64,000 bases of DNA from Desulfitobacterium_A nosdiversum. Lineage in GTDB: Bacteria > Bacillota > Desulfitobacteriia > Desulfitobacteriales > Desulfitobacteriaceae. Below the pieces are notes generated by a model. The model searched no databases, had not been told where the DNA came from, and saw only the letters and a list, made by a program, of their open reading frames with translations. Made by a program: the position numbers and the translations under genes. Positions 38,429-46,845 of the stretch are shown here, one piece after another. Location: NCBI RefSeq assembly GCF_049860565.1, contig NZ_CP172056.1:3162001-3226000 (forward strand), given 5' to 3'. How positions within the stretch are numbered: position 1 is the first letter of the stretch; every line of letters begins with the position of its first letter.

Positions 38429-38503
38429 TGGCTCCCCGAGTAGGACTCGAACCTACAACCTACCGGTTAACAGCCGGTTGCTCCACCATTGAGCTATCGA
38501 GGA
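38429..38503 (-). tRNA. tRNA-Asn (GTT)
   Basis: 75 nt with CCA; acceptor TCCTCGA/TCGGGGA, anticodon loop CTGTTAA. Confidence 0.95.
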
Positions 38504-38517
38504 ATAGTGTTTTATCA

Positions 38518-38608
38518 TGGCGGAGAAGGAGGGATTCGAACCCTCGCAGCAGTTACCCACTCTAACGGTTTAGCAAACCGTCCTCTTCAACCTCTTGAGT
38601 ACTTCTCC
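38518..38608 (-). tRNA. tRNA-Ser (GCT)
   Basis: 91 nt with CCA and a long variable arm (TAGAGTGGGTAACTGCTG region); anticodon loop TTGCTAA. Confidence 0.95.
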
Positions 38609-38623
38609 GCAATATTAACTTTT

Positions 38624-38708
38624 TGGTGCGGAAGACGGGACTTGAACCCGTACGGTGTTACCCACACGCCCCTCAAACGTGCGCGTCTGCCAGTTCCGCC
38701 ACTCCCGC
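38624..38708 (-). tRNA. tRNA-Leu (GAG)
   Basis: 85 nt with CCA and a class II variable arm; anticodon loop TTGAGGG, acceptor GCGGGAG/CTTCCGC. Confidence 0.93.
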
Positions 38709-38713
38709 ATTCA

Positions 38714-38789
38714 TGGAGCCGTTAACCAGGATTGAACTGGTGACCTTATCCTTACCAAGGATACGCTCTACCAACTGAGCTATAACGGC
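38714..38789 (-). tRNA. tRNA-Thr (GGT)
   Basis: 76 nt with CCA; acceptor GCCGTTA/TAACGGC, anticodon loop TTGGTAA. Confidence 0.95.
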
Positions 38790-38832
38790 ATTTTAGGTCT
38801 TAATCTTTTCTTCATTAAATAAAGAGTTTAAA

Positions 38833-38909
38833 TGGTGCGCTCGGAGGGATTCGAACCCCCGACCTTCTGATTCGTAGTCAGACACTCTATCCAGCTGAGC
38901 CACGAGCGC
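38833..38909 (-). tRNA. tRNA-Arg (ACG)
   Basis: 77 nt with CCA; acceptor GCGCTCG/CGAGCGC, anticodon loop CTACGAA. A34 is probably edited to inosine, which implies a TadA enzyme. Confidence 0.95.
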
Positions 38910-38918
38910 ATGTGTAAT

Positions 38919-38993
38919 TGGAGCGGGTGACGAGATTCGAACTCGCGACTTTCACCTTGGCAAGGTGACACTCTACCACTGAGTTACACCCGC
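38919..38993 (-). tRNA. tRNA-Gly (GCC)
   Basis: 75 nt with CCA; anticodon loop TTGCCAA, acceptor GCGGGTG/CACCCGC. Confidence 0.95.
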
Positions 38994-39000
38994 AATAAAA

Positions 39001-39076
39001 TGGTGAGCCATCCGCGACTCGAACGCGGGACACCCTGATTAAAAGTCAGGTGCTCTACCGACTGAGCTAATGGCTC
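39001..39076 (-). tRNA. tRNA-Lys (TTT)
   Basis: 76 nt with CCA; acceptor GAGCCAT/ATGGCTC, anticodon loop CTTTTAA. Confidence 0.95.
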
Positions 39077-39081
39077 ACTAG

Positions 39082-39156
39082 TGGCTGGGGTGGCAGGATT
39101 CGAACCTACGAGTGCCAGAGTCAAAGTCTGGTGCCTTACCGCTTGGCGACACCCCA
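39082..39156 (-). tRNA. tRNA-Gln (TTG)
   Basis: 75 nt with CCA; acceptor TGGGGTG/CACCCCA, anticodon loop CTTTGAC. Confidence 0.95.
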
Positions 39157-39201
39157 ATCAATATTTATATTCAGCCACTCTTTCGAGCAACTCAATACCT
39201 T

Positions 39202-39276
<75 letters not shown>

Positions 39277-39284
39277 ATGTTTAG

Positions 39285-39368
39285 TGGTGGGTAGGGATGG
39301 ATTCGAACCACCGTACCTTCCGGAACAGATTTACAGTCTGCCGCCTTTAACCACTCGGCCACCTACCC
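39285..39368 (-). tRNA. tRNA-Tyr (GTA)
   Basis: 84 nt with CCA and a long variable arm; anticodon loop CTGTAAA, acceptor GGGTAGG/CCTACCC. Confidence 0.95.
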
Positions 39369-39397
39369 ACATTAAAGAAAAACTATGAAATTGGAAA

Positions 39398-39473
39398 TGG
39401 CGACCCCGATCGGACTTGAACCGACGATCTCCTGCGTGACAGGCAGGCATGTTAACCACTACACCACGGGGCC
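39398..39473 (-). tRNA. tRNA-Asp (GTC)
   Basis: 76 nt with CCA; anticodon loop CTGTCAC. The copy in cluster 2 has one extra nt in the D loop (TTTAAC against TTAAC) and one T-loop change. Confidence 0.95.
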
Positions 39474-39479
39474 TTGTTT

Positions 39480-39555
<76 letters not shown>

Positions 39556-39561
39556 GGAAAT

Positions 39562-39637
39562 TGGTGACCCGTACGGGATTCGAACCCGTGTAGCCGCCGT
39601 GAAAGGGCGGTGTCTTAAGCCGCTTGACCAACGGGCC
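39562..39637 (-). tRNA. tRNA-Glu (TTC)
   Basis: 76 nt with CCA; anticodon loop CTTTCAC. First tRNA of the cluster, about 25 nt behind the promoter -10. Confidence 0.95.
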
Positions 39638-40194
39638 GTTTTTCGCGAGAACATTTGTTAGTATATCTGAATTCCATATCTATGTCAACCTTTTTTCGTG
39701 CAAATTTATCATATTTTACGAAAAGAGCAATATTTGCATTTCATTATTTTACCCGTTAAATACAGTCTTATAAGCCTATAAATCAGCTTAAAATTACTGA
39801 TTATTAAAAGAATAATATTAATATATAAACGTACTTAATTGTTAATTTTAAGTGTCAAACTAAACTAAATGATCTTTATATTTACTTTCGGGTATGATAA
39901 AAAACCTTAACCTTAACTTAGAGTTCTATAAATAATTTAATATCTACTTTTAAGAAATTATTTTTCAAAACAAGTTCTAAGAAATAATAAAAAGAGGACT
40001 CTCATTAAAGAGAGCCCAAAAGAAGGTAACCACTACATGAGAAAGACGAAAATTCGCTTTCCAATATAACTATACGCGAAGACTTTATTTTTTCCTCCGG
40101 TCTAGTTCTATGTATATTTTGTTATCTTAGGAAGCCCTTGTAATTTTTTAAAACATCCTAATTTGTATTGATATTAGAAATTATTTAATAAGAT
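39638..40194. other. Region between the two tRNA clusters
   Basis: About 560 bp, AT-rich. It contains the cluster 1 promoter and, at 39996-40016, a hairpin (GGACTCTC/GAGAGCC) with a minus-strand U-tract. A minus-strand GGAGG near 40095 is not followed by a start at proper spacing, so a short transcript or small RNA is possible but no gene is supported. Confidence 0.4.
39660..39688 (-). promoter_or_regulatory. Promoter of tRNA cluster 1
   Basis: Minus strand TTGACA (39688-39683), 17-nt spacer, TATACT (39665-39660). Confidence 0.85.
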
Positions 40195-40222
40195 AAAAAA
40201 ACCGTACTGAAATCAGCACGGT
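40195..40222 (-). terminator. Terminator of tRNA cluster 2
   Basis: ACCGTACTG pairs with CAGCACGGT around AAAT; minus-strand TTTTTTATC follows. Similar to the cluster 1 terminator, with compensatory changes (AT pairs replaced by GC). Confidence 0.8.
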
Positions 40223-40234
40223 ACTTTTTATGTA

Positions 40235-40308
40235 TGGAGCGGGTGATGAGAATCGAACTCACGTAACTAGCTTGGAAGGCTAGCGCTCTACCATTGAGCT
40301 ACACCCGC
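40235..40308 (-). tRNA. tRNA-Gly (TCC)
   Basis: 74 nt with CCA; same sequence as 38270-38343. Only one Gly-TCC is present in this cluster. Confidence 0.95.
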
Positions 40309-40314
40309 ATGTTT

Positions 40315-40391
40315 TGGTAGCAGGGGGGGGATTTGAACCCTCGGATGAGCGGGTATGAACCGCTTGCCTTAGACCACTTGGCTACCCTGCC
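40315..40391 (-). tRNA. tRNA with CAT anticodon (elongator Met or Ile2)
   Basis: 77 nt; differs from 38351-38427 in the variable region (CATCC against CATTC) and keeps the same A50-C64 T-stem mismatch. Confidence 0.85.
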
Positions 40392-40392
40392 A

Positions 40393-40467
40393 TGGCTCCC
40401 CGAGTAGGACTCGAACCTACAACCTACCGGTTAACAGCCGGTTGCTCCACCATTGAGCTATCGAGGA
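40393..40467 (-). tRNA. tRNA-Asn (GTT)
   Basis: 75 nt, same as 38429-38503. Confidence 0.95.
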
Positions 40468-40481
40468 ATAGTGTTTTATCA

Positions 40482-40572
40482 TGGCGGAGAAGGAGGGATT
40501 CGAACCCTCGCAGCAGTTACCCACTCTAACGGTTTAGCAAACCGTCCTCTTCAACCTCTTGAGTACTTCTCC
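40482..40572 (-). tRNA. tRNA-Ser (GCT)
   Basis: 91 nt, same as 38518-38608. Confidence 0.95.
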
Positions 40573-40587
40573 GCAATATTAACTTTT

Positions 40588-40672
40588 TGGTGCGGAAGAC
40601 GGGACTTGAACCCGTACGGTGTTACCCACACGCCCCTCAAACGTGCGCGTCTGCCAGTTCCGCCACTCCCGC
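40588..40672 (-). tRNA. tRNA-Leu (GAG)
   Basis: 85 nt, same as 38624-38708. Confidence 0.93.
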
Positions 40673-40677
40673 ATTCA

Positions 40678-40753
40678 TGGAGCCGTTAACCAGGATTGAA
40701 CTGGTGACCTTATCCTTACCAAGGATACGCTCTACCAACTGAGCTATAACGGC
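40678..40753 (-). tRNA. tRNA-Thr (GGT)
   Basis: 76 nt, same as 38714-38789. Confidence 0.95.
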
Positions 40754-40795
40754 ATTTTAGGTCTTAATCTTTTCTTCATTAAATAAAGAGTTAAA

Positions 40796-40872
40796 TGGTG
40801 CGCTCGGAGGGATTCGAACCCCCGACCTTCTGATTCGTAGTCAGACACTCTATCCAGCTGAGCCACGAGCGC
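40796..40872 (-). tRNA. tRNA-Arg (ACG)
   Basis: 77 nt, same as 38833-38909; the spacer before it is one nt shorter. Confidence 0.95.
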
Positions 40873-40881
40873 ATGTGTAAT

Positions 40882-40956
40882 TGGAGCGGGTGACGAGATT
40901 CGAACTCGCGACTTTCACCTTGGCAAGGTGACACTCTACCACTGAGTTACACCCGC
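40882..40956 (-). tRNA. tRNA-Gly (GCC)
   Basis: 75 nt, same as 38919-38993. Confidence 0.95.
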
Positions 40957-40963
40957 AATAAAA

Positions 40964-41039
40964 TGGTGAGCCATCCGCGACTCGAACGCGGGACACCCTG
41001 ATTAAAAGTCAGGTGCTCTACCGACTGAGCTAATGGCTC
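40964..41039 (-). tRNA. tRNA-Lys (TTT)
   Basis: 76 nt, same as 39001-39076. Confidence 0.95.
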
Positions 41040-41044
41040 ACTAG

Positions 41045-41119
41045 TGGCTGGGGTGGCAGGATTCGAACCTACGAGTGCCAGAGTCAAAGTCTGGTGCCTT
41101 ACCGCTTGGCGACACCCCA
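41045..41119 (-). tRNA. tRNA-Gln (TTG)
   Basis: 75 nt, same as 39082-39156. Confidence 0.95.
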
Positions 41120-41164
41120 ATCAATATTTATATTCAGCCACTCTTTCGAGCAACTCAATACCTT

Positions 41165-41239
<75 letters not shown>

Positions 41240-41247
41240 ATGTTTAG

Positions 41248-41331
41248 TGGTGGGTAGGGATGGATTCGAACCACCGTACCTTCCGGAACAGATTTACAGT
41301 CTGCCGCCTTTAACCACTCGGCCACCTACCC
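41248..41331 (-). tRNA. tRNA-Tyr (GTA)
   Basis: 84 nt, same as 39285-39368. Confidence 0.95.
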
Positions 41332-41360
41332 ACATTAAAGAAAAACTATGAAATTGGAAA

Positions 41361-41437
41361 TGGCGACCCCGATCGGATTTGAACCGACGATCTCCTGCGT
41401 GACAGGCAGGCATGTTAAACCACTACACCACGGGGCC
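41361..41437 (-). tRNA. tRNA-Asp (GTC)
   Basis: 77 nt; one extra nt in the D loop and TTCAAAT in place of TTCAAGT in the T loop compared with 39398-39473. Confidence 0.95.
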
Positions 41438-41443
41438 TTGTTT

Positions 41444-41519
<76 letters not shown>

Positions 41520-41525
41520 GGAATT

Positions 41526-41601
41526 TGGTGACCCGTACGGGATTCGAACCCGTGTAGCCGCCGTGAAAGGGCGGTGTCTTAAGCCGCTTGACCAACGGGC
41601 C
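41526..41601 (-). tRNA. tRNA-Glu (TTC)
   Basis: 76 nt, same as 39562-39637; first tRNA of cluster 2. Confidence 0.95.
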
Positions 41602-41616
41602 GTTAGCGCAATAACT

Positions 41617-41645
41617 ATAATACATGGACAAGCTTCAGTTGTCAA
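41617..41645 (-). promoter_or_regulatory. Promoter of tRNA cluster 2
   Basis: Minus strand TTGACA (41645-41640), 17-nt spacer, TATTAT (41622-41617). The sequence is unrelated to the cluster 1 promoter apart from the boxes. Confidence 0.85.
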
Positions 41646-41781
41646 ATACTTTTTTGACTATAATTTTTAATAATTTACGAACAATTTTAAAGCAAGAATT
41701 TTTTACATTTAGACTTTACTAAATGGTTAATTCCTGTATATAATCTCTTACGTATATTATTAAATCTATCTAAATCTTATT

Positions 41782-42579
41782 TTACTCACTATTCTTGCTT
41801 TTTAATACGTTAAGATAACGTTTTGGTTTGTTCCCTGCTCCTATTATTTCCGCAATCTTCACGGGATACTCTCTTTCTTGGTTAGGTATCATAACTTCTC
41901 CCCCTGCCTCTTCAACTAAAAGTACTCCCGCAGCGACATCCCACAAATTTAAGTTTACTTCCCAATATGCGTCAAGCCGGCCTGCAGCAACGTAAGCCAA
42001 CGCAACTGCGGCAGTTCCAAGAGCTCGCATTCCCCCCACTTTATCTGCAAGCCTTGACAGCTCTAAATCCTTCTTGCGGCGAGCAACTGATACTGCCACT
42101 ATTGCCCGAGCTAAGCCAGAATCTTTTTTTACTTTTATCACCTGATTATTTAATGTAGCTCCTGCTCCTTTTTGGGCACTGAACATTTCCTTGATGATGG
42201 GGTTATATACTACTCCCGCTAATAATTCTCCCTCGTGAAAAAGAGCTATCGAAACTGCAAGAAGCGGAATACCTGAAGCAAAATTCAAGGTACCATCGAT
42301 TGGATCAATAACCCAAACATACCCCTTCCGTGGCAGATATGCTCCAAAACCACCCTGCGTCCGAAATTCCTCTTCCTCACCGAGGACTAAATGGTCGGGA
42401 TACCGAGTATTAATTTCCTTACGTAAAACGTTCTCAACCTCAGTGTCAAACTCGGTGACAATATCCATCGCTGAAGATTTCTCATGGACCGTTTTGGTGC
42501 TTTCAAATCCTCGCTGAATGATTTTTCCCGCGATTATCGCTAATTCTTCTAATTCAGGAATCCAGTTTTTGGCTTGCAC
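41782..42579 (-). CDS. Inositol monophosphatase family protein
   Basis: A 265-residue Mg2+-dependent phosphatase with the family metal-site motifs GEEEEF, WVIDPIDGTLNFASGIP and LNLWDVAAGVLLVEEAGG. Members act on inositol monophosphate, fructose-1,6-bisphosphate, PAP or other small phosphates; the substrate is not clear. GTG start at 42579 was chosen because GAGGTGA lies 6 nt upstream; the frame is open further but without a ribosome binding site. Single gene on the minus strand next to the tRNA cluster. Confidence 0.85.
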   Translation of the reverse strand: MQAKNWIPELEELAIIAGKIIQRGFESTKTVHEKSSAMDIVTEFDTEVENVLRKEINTRYPDHLVLGEEEEFRTQGGFGAYLPRKGYVWVIDPIDGTLNFASGIPLLAVSIALFHEGELLAGVVYNPIIKEMFSAQKGAGATLNNQVIKVKKDSGLARAIVAVSVARRKKDLELSRLADKVGGMRALGTAAVALAYVAAGRLDAYWEVNLNLWDVAAGVLLVEEAGGEVMIPNQEREYPVKIAEIIGAGNKPKRYLNVLKSKNSE

Positions 42580-42699
42580 TAAAATCACCTCAATCAATAC
42601 CTTACTCTGATCTGAAGAGAAAAGCAATTTTGTGTTAAAAGAGCCACTCCATATTAAAACGAAGCAGCTCGGTATTCAAATCTTTGTTTATTATTTGAA

Positions 42700-44184
42700 T
42701 TATCCCTTTTTAATAAACTGAGTGTGGTCTTTTTTGCATAACTTTTTCATTAAATTTCTTCCAGATAAAGCCGCTGTTGGTATTCCACCTCCAGGCTCAA
42801 CCCATTGTCCTGCCATAAAGAAATTTTTCAGTCCAGGAAGGTCCTTTCTCATCCTAATGCCAAAGCCTTTCGTACTCGGTAACCATCCTTCCATTGATCC
42901 TTGCCAATTACCCGTGTACCGCTCATAAGTCATTGGTGTAGCTACATCAATGACTTCAACCTGGACAGATATGCCAGGGTAAAGTTCTTCAAGACTCTCT
43001 ATAACTGCAGAAGAAATACGCTCTTTTTCAGCGGTATATTTTTCAGGTGTCTTATATAATTCTGACCAGAAATCATAATTTGAAGTAAGCAGAGCAACAA
43101 CAACAGATTTTCCTTGCGGGGACAGGGAGGCATCATAACAATAGTGTTTAAAGCCTAAATTCCAATATTTCTGACCGCCAATATCTATGGGGGAAGTTAA
43201 GGGAATTTTGACTGAATGGGGTTCATTCGATAAGTCCCGATTTACACCAATAGAGACTTGAATCTCCGGTTTAAATATGGGCAGATCGCGATAATATCCT
43301 GAAATTTTGTCATCAACATATTTCCCCTCGAGCATTTCAAAAATTGTTTTATGCCCATCAGCTGCCGAAATGATATAATCAGCAAAAAACTCTCGGCCAT
43401 CTTCTAACCCAATTCCAATTGCTTTATGTTCTTTAACTATAATTTTTTTTACCGGAGAGTTGTAATGAATCGTTCCCCCTAGTTCCAAATACTTTTTCTC
43501 TATCTTATGGGCGAAGGCAAGTGAACCTCCAATCGGAAAAGCAGCATTCTCGGCATTCATCCATGCTAGTGTGAAAAGCAGTGGAATCAGCGAAAATTCA
43601 TCTAACCCAAAAATTTGTGGGATCACTTCACGCATGAAAGGATTTTTGAATCGCTCAGCAAAACTTTCAACTGAAGTTTTGCTGTATTTTCTAAAGTTTT
43701 TAATAAGTGGCCATAATTCTTTAATTGTTTTTATTTTTTCACCTAAACTGTATTCTTCAATGTCTAACGGGAAATCCACTTTAGATAAATCTCTAATAAC
43801 ATTACACCATTCCCTGATAAGCGGTGTATCTTCGGGAGCAAGTTCCTTCATATGCTTTTCAAGCTGGTCAACATTAGTATAAAGAATAAAGGTTTTACCA
43901 TTCTTAGCAACTATGCGAGTGAACTCATCATGGTTTACAAATTTCTGACCTTGGACCACGCCTAACTCCTCCCACATTTTATACATACTGCTGTTTTTAT
44001 TCGATCCAACGAGCCAATGAATACAGCCATCAAACGTGTACCCTTTACGCTTCCAAGAAGTACACAATCCCCCCGGAAGATTATGCAATTCAAATATTTC
44101 TGTTGAATAACCGTTCATTTGTCCATAACAGCCCGTCGATAGTCCTGCAATTCCGGCTCCAATGATAATCATTGTTTTTTTCAT
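42700..44184 (-). CDS. CrtI/phytoene-desaturase-like FAD oxidoreductase
   Basis: A 494-residue protein with IIIGAGIAGLSTGCYGQMNGY (FAD-binding), FELHNLPGGLCTSWKRKGYTFDG, and the C-terminal LKNFFMAGQWVEPGGGIPTAALSGRNL, as in the CrtI/CrtO/RetSat-type desaturase and isomerase family. No carotenoid gene is nearby, so a retinol-saturase-like or unknown lipid role is possible. ATG at 44184 follows GGAGTGAGG. It is directly behind the divergent-free TetR gene on the same strand (about 50 bp), which probably regulates it. Confidence 0.8.
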   Translation of the reverse strand: MKKTMIIIGAGIAGLSTGCYGQMNGYSTEIFELHNLPGGLCTSWKRKGYTFDGCIHWLVGSNKNSSMYKMWEELGVVQGQKFVNHDEFTRIVAKNGKTFILYTNVDQLEKHMKELAPEDTPLIREWCNVIRDLSKVDFPLDIEEYSLGEKIKTIKELWPLIKNFRKYSKTSVESFAERFKNPFMREVIPQIFGLDEFSLIPLLFTLAWMNAENAAFPIGGSLAFAHKIEKKYLELGGTIHYNSPVKKIIVKEHKAIGIGLEDGREFFADYIISAADGHKTIFEMLEGKYVDDKISGYYRDLPIFKPEIQVSIGVNRDLSNEPHSVKIPLTSPIDIGGQKYWNLGFKHYCYDASLSPQGKSVVVALLTSNYDFWSELYKTPEKYTAEKERISSAVIESLEELYPGISVQVEVIDVATPMTYERYTGNWQGSMEGWLPSTKGFGIRMRKDLPGLKNFFMAGQWVEPGGGIPTAALSGRNLMKKLCKKDHTQFIKKG

Positions 44185-44235
44185 TACAAACCTCACTCCT
44201 CGTTTAAAAATCTTAAAATCACAAGAACAAAATGT

Positions 44236-44856
44236 TTATTTGTTCTCTTTATATTGCAGAATTTTTTTGAACATTTCCCTTAGGCCTTGAATTTGTCCAG
44301 TAACATCGACTTCTTCAGGTCCATATTCAATGACAGTGAAACTTATACCATTTATAAACGATAATAAAATTTGAGCAATTAAATTCAGTGGCATTTCCGG
44401 GTGAAATTCACCATTGCGTACTCCGGTTTCTAGAAATGCAGTAAAGTGTTTAATCCAATCCTGATATCCCATCATCTCAAGTTTGACATCTTTTTTTCGC
44501 CAACTAATGACTGAGTACTCAAACATAACTGGAGTCGGAGTTGAAGCAATCCCTATAAGACCGTTCTCCAAGCCTTTGAGAAAGGCATCGAAGGCTTCCC
44601 AACCCGAACCATACATCCTACATAACTCATCAAGAGCATTCAATCTTAAATCGTCAAATTGTTTGACTAAGGTCAAAAATATTTCTTCAGTACTTGAAAA
44701 ATACGAATAGAGACCTCCACGACTGATTCCTGCTTCAATAACAATATCCTGCATTGTAGTTGGCTCAAATCCTTTTTCACGAAAAACTCTCAAGGCTGCT
44801 TGTAAAATCTCCTGTCTTTTTCTTTCCTTGTGCTCTAAACTAACTTTCGGTGCCAT
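44236..44856 (-). CDS. TetR/AcrR-family regulator
   Basis: A 206-residue protein with an N-terminal TetR HTH (about 10-55: RQEILQAALRVFREKGFEPTTMQDIVIEAGISRGGLYSYFSS region) and a helical ligand-binding C-terminus. It precedes the CrtI-like gene by about 50 bp on the same strand and so probably controls it and itself. A 12-bp tandem direct repeat (44875-44902) lies in its upstream region and may be the binding site. ATG behind AGGAG. Confidence 0.88.
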   Translation of the reverse strand: MAPKVSLEHKERKRQEILQAALRVFREKGFEPTTMQDIVIEAGISRGGLYSYFSSTEEIFLTLVKQFDDLRLNALDELCRMYGSGWEAFDAFLKGLENGLIGIASTPTPVMFEYSVISWRKKDVKLEMMGYQDWIKHFTAFLETGVRNGEFHPEMPLNLIAQILLSFINGISFTVIEYGPEEVDVTGQIQGLREMFKKILQYKENK

Positions 44857-44874
44857 TTTAAAACGCTCCTAACC

Positions 44875-44902
44875 CTATAAGTTACTCTATAAGTTACTCT
44901 AT
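44875..44902. promoter_or_regulatory. Tandem 12-bp repeat upstream of the TetR gene
   Basis: CTATAAGTTACT occurs twice in direct succession (44875-44886, 44887-44898), followed by CTAT. It begins 19 bp upstream of the TetR start. Direct, not inverted, repeats, so a TetR dimer site is only a possibility. Confidence 0.5.
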
Positions 44903-44909
44903 ATTAAAT

Positions 44910-44953
44910 AAACGACATCAGTGTCTTTAATTATAAAGACACTGATGTCGTTT
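44910..44953 (-). terminator. Perfect 20-bp hairpin after the PNPOx-like gene
   Basis: AAACGACATCAGTGTCTTTA pairs perfectly with its inverted copy around ATTA. It lies about 50 nt beyond the stop of the PNPOx-like gene and between it and the TetR promoter, and ends in TTTATTTAA on the minus strand; a long terminator is likely. Confidence 0.6.
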
Positions 44954-45004
44954 TACAAGGGGTTATTTTATCAGATATTATCTTGAGATATCCAATCCCT
45001 AATG

Positions 45005-45475
45005 CTAACTTCTAATCTTTCCCGAAACATGTTCTATATCTATTTTAAATACCTTTGTTTTGCTTTTGTACTCATTACTTTCGATAAGCTTTTTGCCTTT
45101 CTCTATATTTTGAATTGCGTATTTCTCTACTAAATTTATTAAAGCTTTCTGTTTTTCCTCATCAAAAACCTCATATGCCTCTCCGAAAATTACTACACTT
45201 TGATACTTCATGCTGAATTTTTCAGGAAGTGGTTCTGTTTCTCCGACAATACAGAATGATACTTTATTATTAAAACGAATATTTTCAAGCTTATGCCCAT
45301 CTGTTGCACAGTGAAAATATATTGAGTTATCCATAAATACATAACTTAGCGGTATACCATAGGAATACCCATTGTCGCCTGTAGAAGATAGAACCCCATA
45401 TTCTCCTGAAGATAATAATGAATTTACTAAATTCATGTCCATCTCTCGATCAGTTCTTCGAAGCGGTTTTAACAT
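45005..45475 (-). CDS. Pyridoxamine 5'-phosphate oxidase-family FMN protein
   Basis: A 156-residue split-barrel protein (LKPLRRTDREMDMNLVNSLL, GYSYGIPLSYVFMDNSIYFHCA, HKLENIRFNNKVSFCIVGE), typical of the FMN-binding PNPOx-like/NimA branch. Members reduce nitroimidazoles or bind heme or F420; here the substrate is unknown. ATG behind AAGGAGAG. Confidence 0.85.
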   Translation of the reverse strand: MLKPLRRTDREMDMNLVNSLLSSGEYGVLSSTGDNGYSYGIPLSYVFMDNSIYFHCATDGHKLENIRFNNKVSFCIVGETEPLPEKFSMKYQSVVIFGEAYEVFDEEKQKALINLVEKYAIQNIEKGKKLIESNEYKSKTKVFKIDIEHVSGKIRS

Positions 45476-45652
45476 TATTCTCTCCTTCTTTCTCTCGGTG
45501 TCTATAAAATGATACTAAAAGAATTTCTCCACCACAACAATATTAGCATAATAGATTTTTTCTTATTCGTTTTATTAAGTTGACCGTTAGTAAAAACTAT
45601 AGATTAAGAACAAAATAAGGATAAAAAAGGTTTCAGCCAAGGAGGGAATAAC

Positions 45653-46342
45653 TTGTTTGAGCCCTTTAATATCTTACTTAGAATCGTTTTAGCAGTTACA
45701 TTACTATTGCTTGCTACTAAGCTACTTACTAAAAGAAGTCTCTCTAACTTAACCTATTTTGATTACACGGCAGGAGCTTTGCTTGGAACAATTTCCGGCA
45801 ATTTAGCATTCAATCTTAAGATAAGCATTTCAAACTTTATTTTATCTATAGCTGGAACTACATTCATACTTGTCCTTTTCTCATATTTTTCATTTAAGTT
45901 TAAGCCAATACGTAAAATTCTCGCCGGTGAACCTACTCTTTTAATTAAAAACGGAAAAATTCTAGAAAATACTCTACAAAAGCTTAACTATTCATTTGAT
46001 TATTTAATGCAGCAGCTTCGTCAGGAAAACGTTTTTGATCTGAGTAAAGTTGAATTTGCCATTCTCGAACCAAGCGGAGAGTTAAGCATCCTCTTAAAGT
46101 CTCAATATAACCCCTTAACTCCACAGGATCTAAATATAACAACACATTATGAGGGACTCGTAACTGAGGTTATTTTAGACGGTAAAATACTAATGAACAA
46201 TCTCACTCAAAGAAACTTAAATTCTGAATGGCTGTATAAAGAGCTCAGAAAAAAAGGGGTTATGAAGATCGAAGATATTGTTTTTGCCGCAGTTGCATCA
46301 AATGGAAATCTTTATCTCGACCTTTATCAAGATAAAGTTTAA
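45653..46342 (+). CDS. DUF421/YetF-family membrane protein
   Basis: A 229-residue protein with about three membrane helices in the first 85 residues, followed by a cytosolic domain with FDYTAGALLGTISGNLA near the start, GEPTLLIKNGKILE and LRQENVFDLSKVEFAILEPSGELSILLK, as in Bacillus YetF/YrbG proteins, which influence spore germinant receptors in some species. TTG start behind AAGGAGGGA. Single gene on the plus strand next to rRNA operon 2. Confidence 0.85.
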   Translation: MFEPFNILLRIVLAVTLLLLATKLLTKRSLSNLTYFDYTAGALLGTISGNLAFNLKISISNFILSIAGTTFILVLFSYFSFKFKPIRKILAGEPTLLIKNGKILENTLQKLNYSFDYLMQQLRQENVFDLSKVEFAILEPSGELSILLKSQYNPLTPQDLNITTHYEGLVTEVILDGKILMNNLTQRNLNSEWLYKELRKKGVMKIEDIVFAAVASNGNLYLDLYQDKV

Positions 46343-46420
46343 ATTATTATCTTAACAGTAAAGCTACTTGAGTTTTCCTTATCTCAATTTCTATAAGTCA
46401 CCAAATATTCCTTCCTTATT

Positions 46421-46542
46421 CTCAGCCCTGGAGGTCTTAACTTCCGTGTTCGGTATACGAAAATGATATAGGATATCGTTTTCGGCCAAGCCGCATGCCC
46501 CATAGAATCACTTACCGGCGCAGGCGTACGGGTGGAACCGAC
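46421..46542 (-). pseudogene. Aberrant 5S rRNA copy C, truncated
   Basis: Contains the 5S block CTCAGCCCTGGAGGTC...CGGTAT (46421-46456), an insert of about 71 nt, and ACGGGTGGAACC. The copy ends exactly at the point where insert 2 sits in copies A and B, so the 3' part of 5S is missing. The 5' end is missing as in A and B. Confidence 0.7.
46457..46527 (-). mobile_element. Two-hairpin element in copy C (insert 1, inverted)
   Basis: Same site and orientation as insert 1 of copies A and B; hairpin CGAAAATGATAT/ATATCGTTTTCG with paired changes on the arms, then GGCCAAGCCGC. Confidence 0.65.
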
Positions 46543-46578
46543 CCCAAAGAATCTTGCACAATTCAGTTTTTACGAAGT

Positions 46579-46622
46579 AAAAAGCAAAGAGACCCTCTTT
46601 ATCAGACGGTCTCCCTGCTTTT
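46579..46622 (-). terminator. Terminator behind aberrant 5S copy B
   Basis: Same hairpin as after the true 5S genes (GCAGGGAGACCGTC pairs with the GACCCTCTTT side) followed by minus-strand TTTTTAC. It stands between copies B and C. Confidence 0.75.
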
Positions 46623-46669
46623 GCTTACCTGGCGACGACTTACTCTCCCAGGACCCTGCGCTCCAAGTA

Positions 46670-46739
46670 GGGCCGCGCTTCTCAGAATGTCTAACCCGCC
46701 ATAGCGCTGGCCCCAAAAAGACATCCCCTGTCTTTACGT
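46670..46739 (+). mobile_element. 70-nt two-hairpin element, insert 2 of copy B
   Basis: GGGCCGCGCT ... AGCGCTGGCCC forms the first hairpin (one bulge), with AAAGACA/TGTCTTT as the second, ending ACGT. Same site as insert 2 of copy A, and the same first-hairpin arms as insert 3 of copy A. Confidence 0.7.
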
Positions 46740-46775
46740 CTCAGCCCTGGAGGTCTTAACTTCCGTGTTCGGTAT

Positions 46776-46845
46776 ACGAAAATGATATAGTATACCCTTT
46801 CGGCCAAGCCGCACGCCACAAAAAATGACTTACCGGCGCAGGATC
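46776..46845 (-). mobile_element. 70-nt two-hairpin element, insert 1 of copy B (inverted)
   Basis: Same site and orientation as insert 1 of copy A, ending on the minus strand in ATCATTTTCGT. Some hairpin pairs are lost compared with copy A. Confidence 0.65.
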
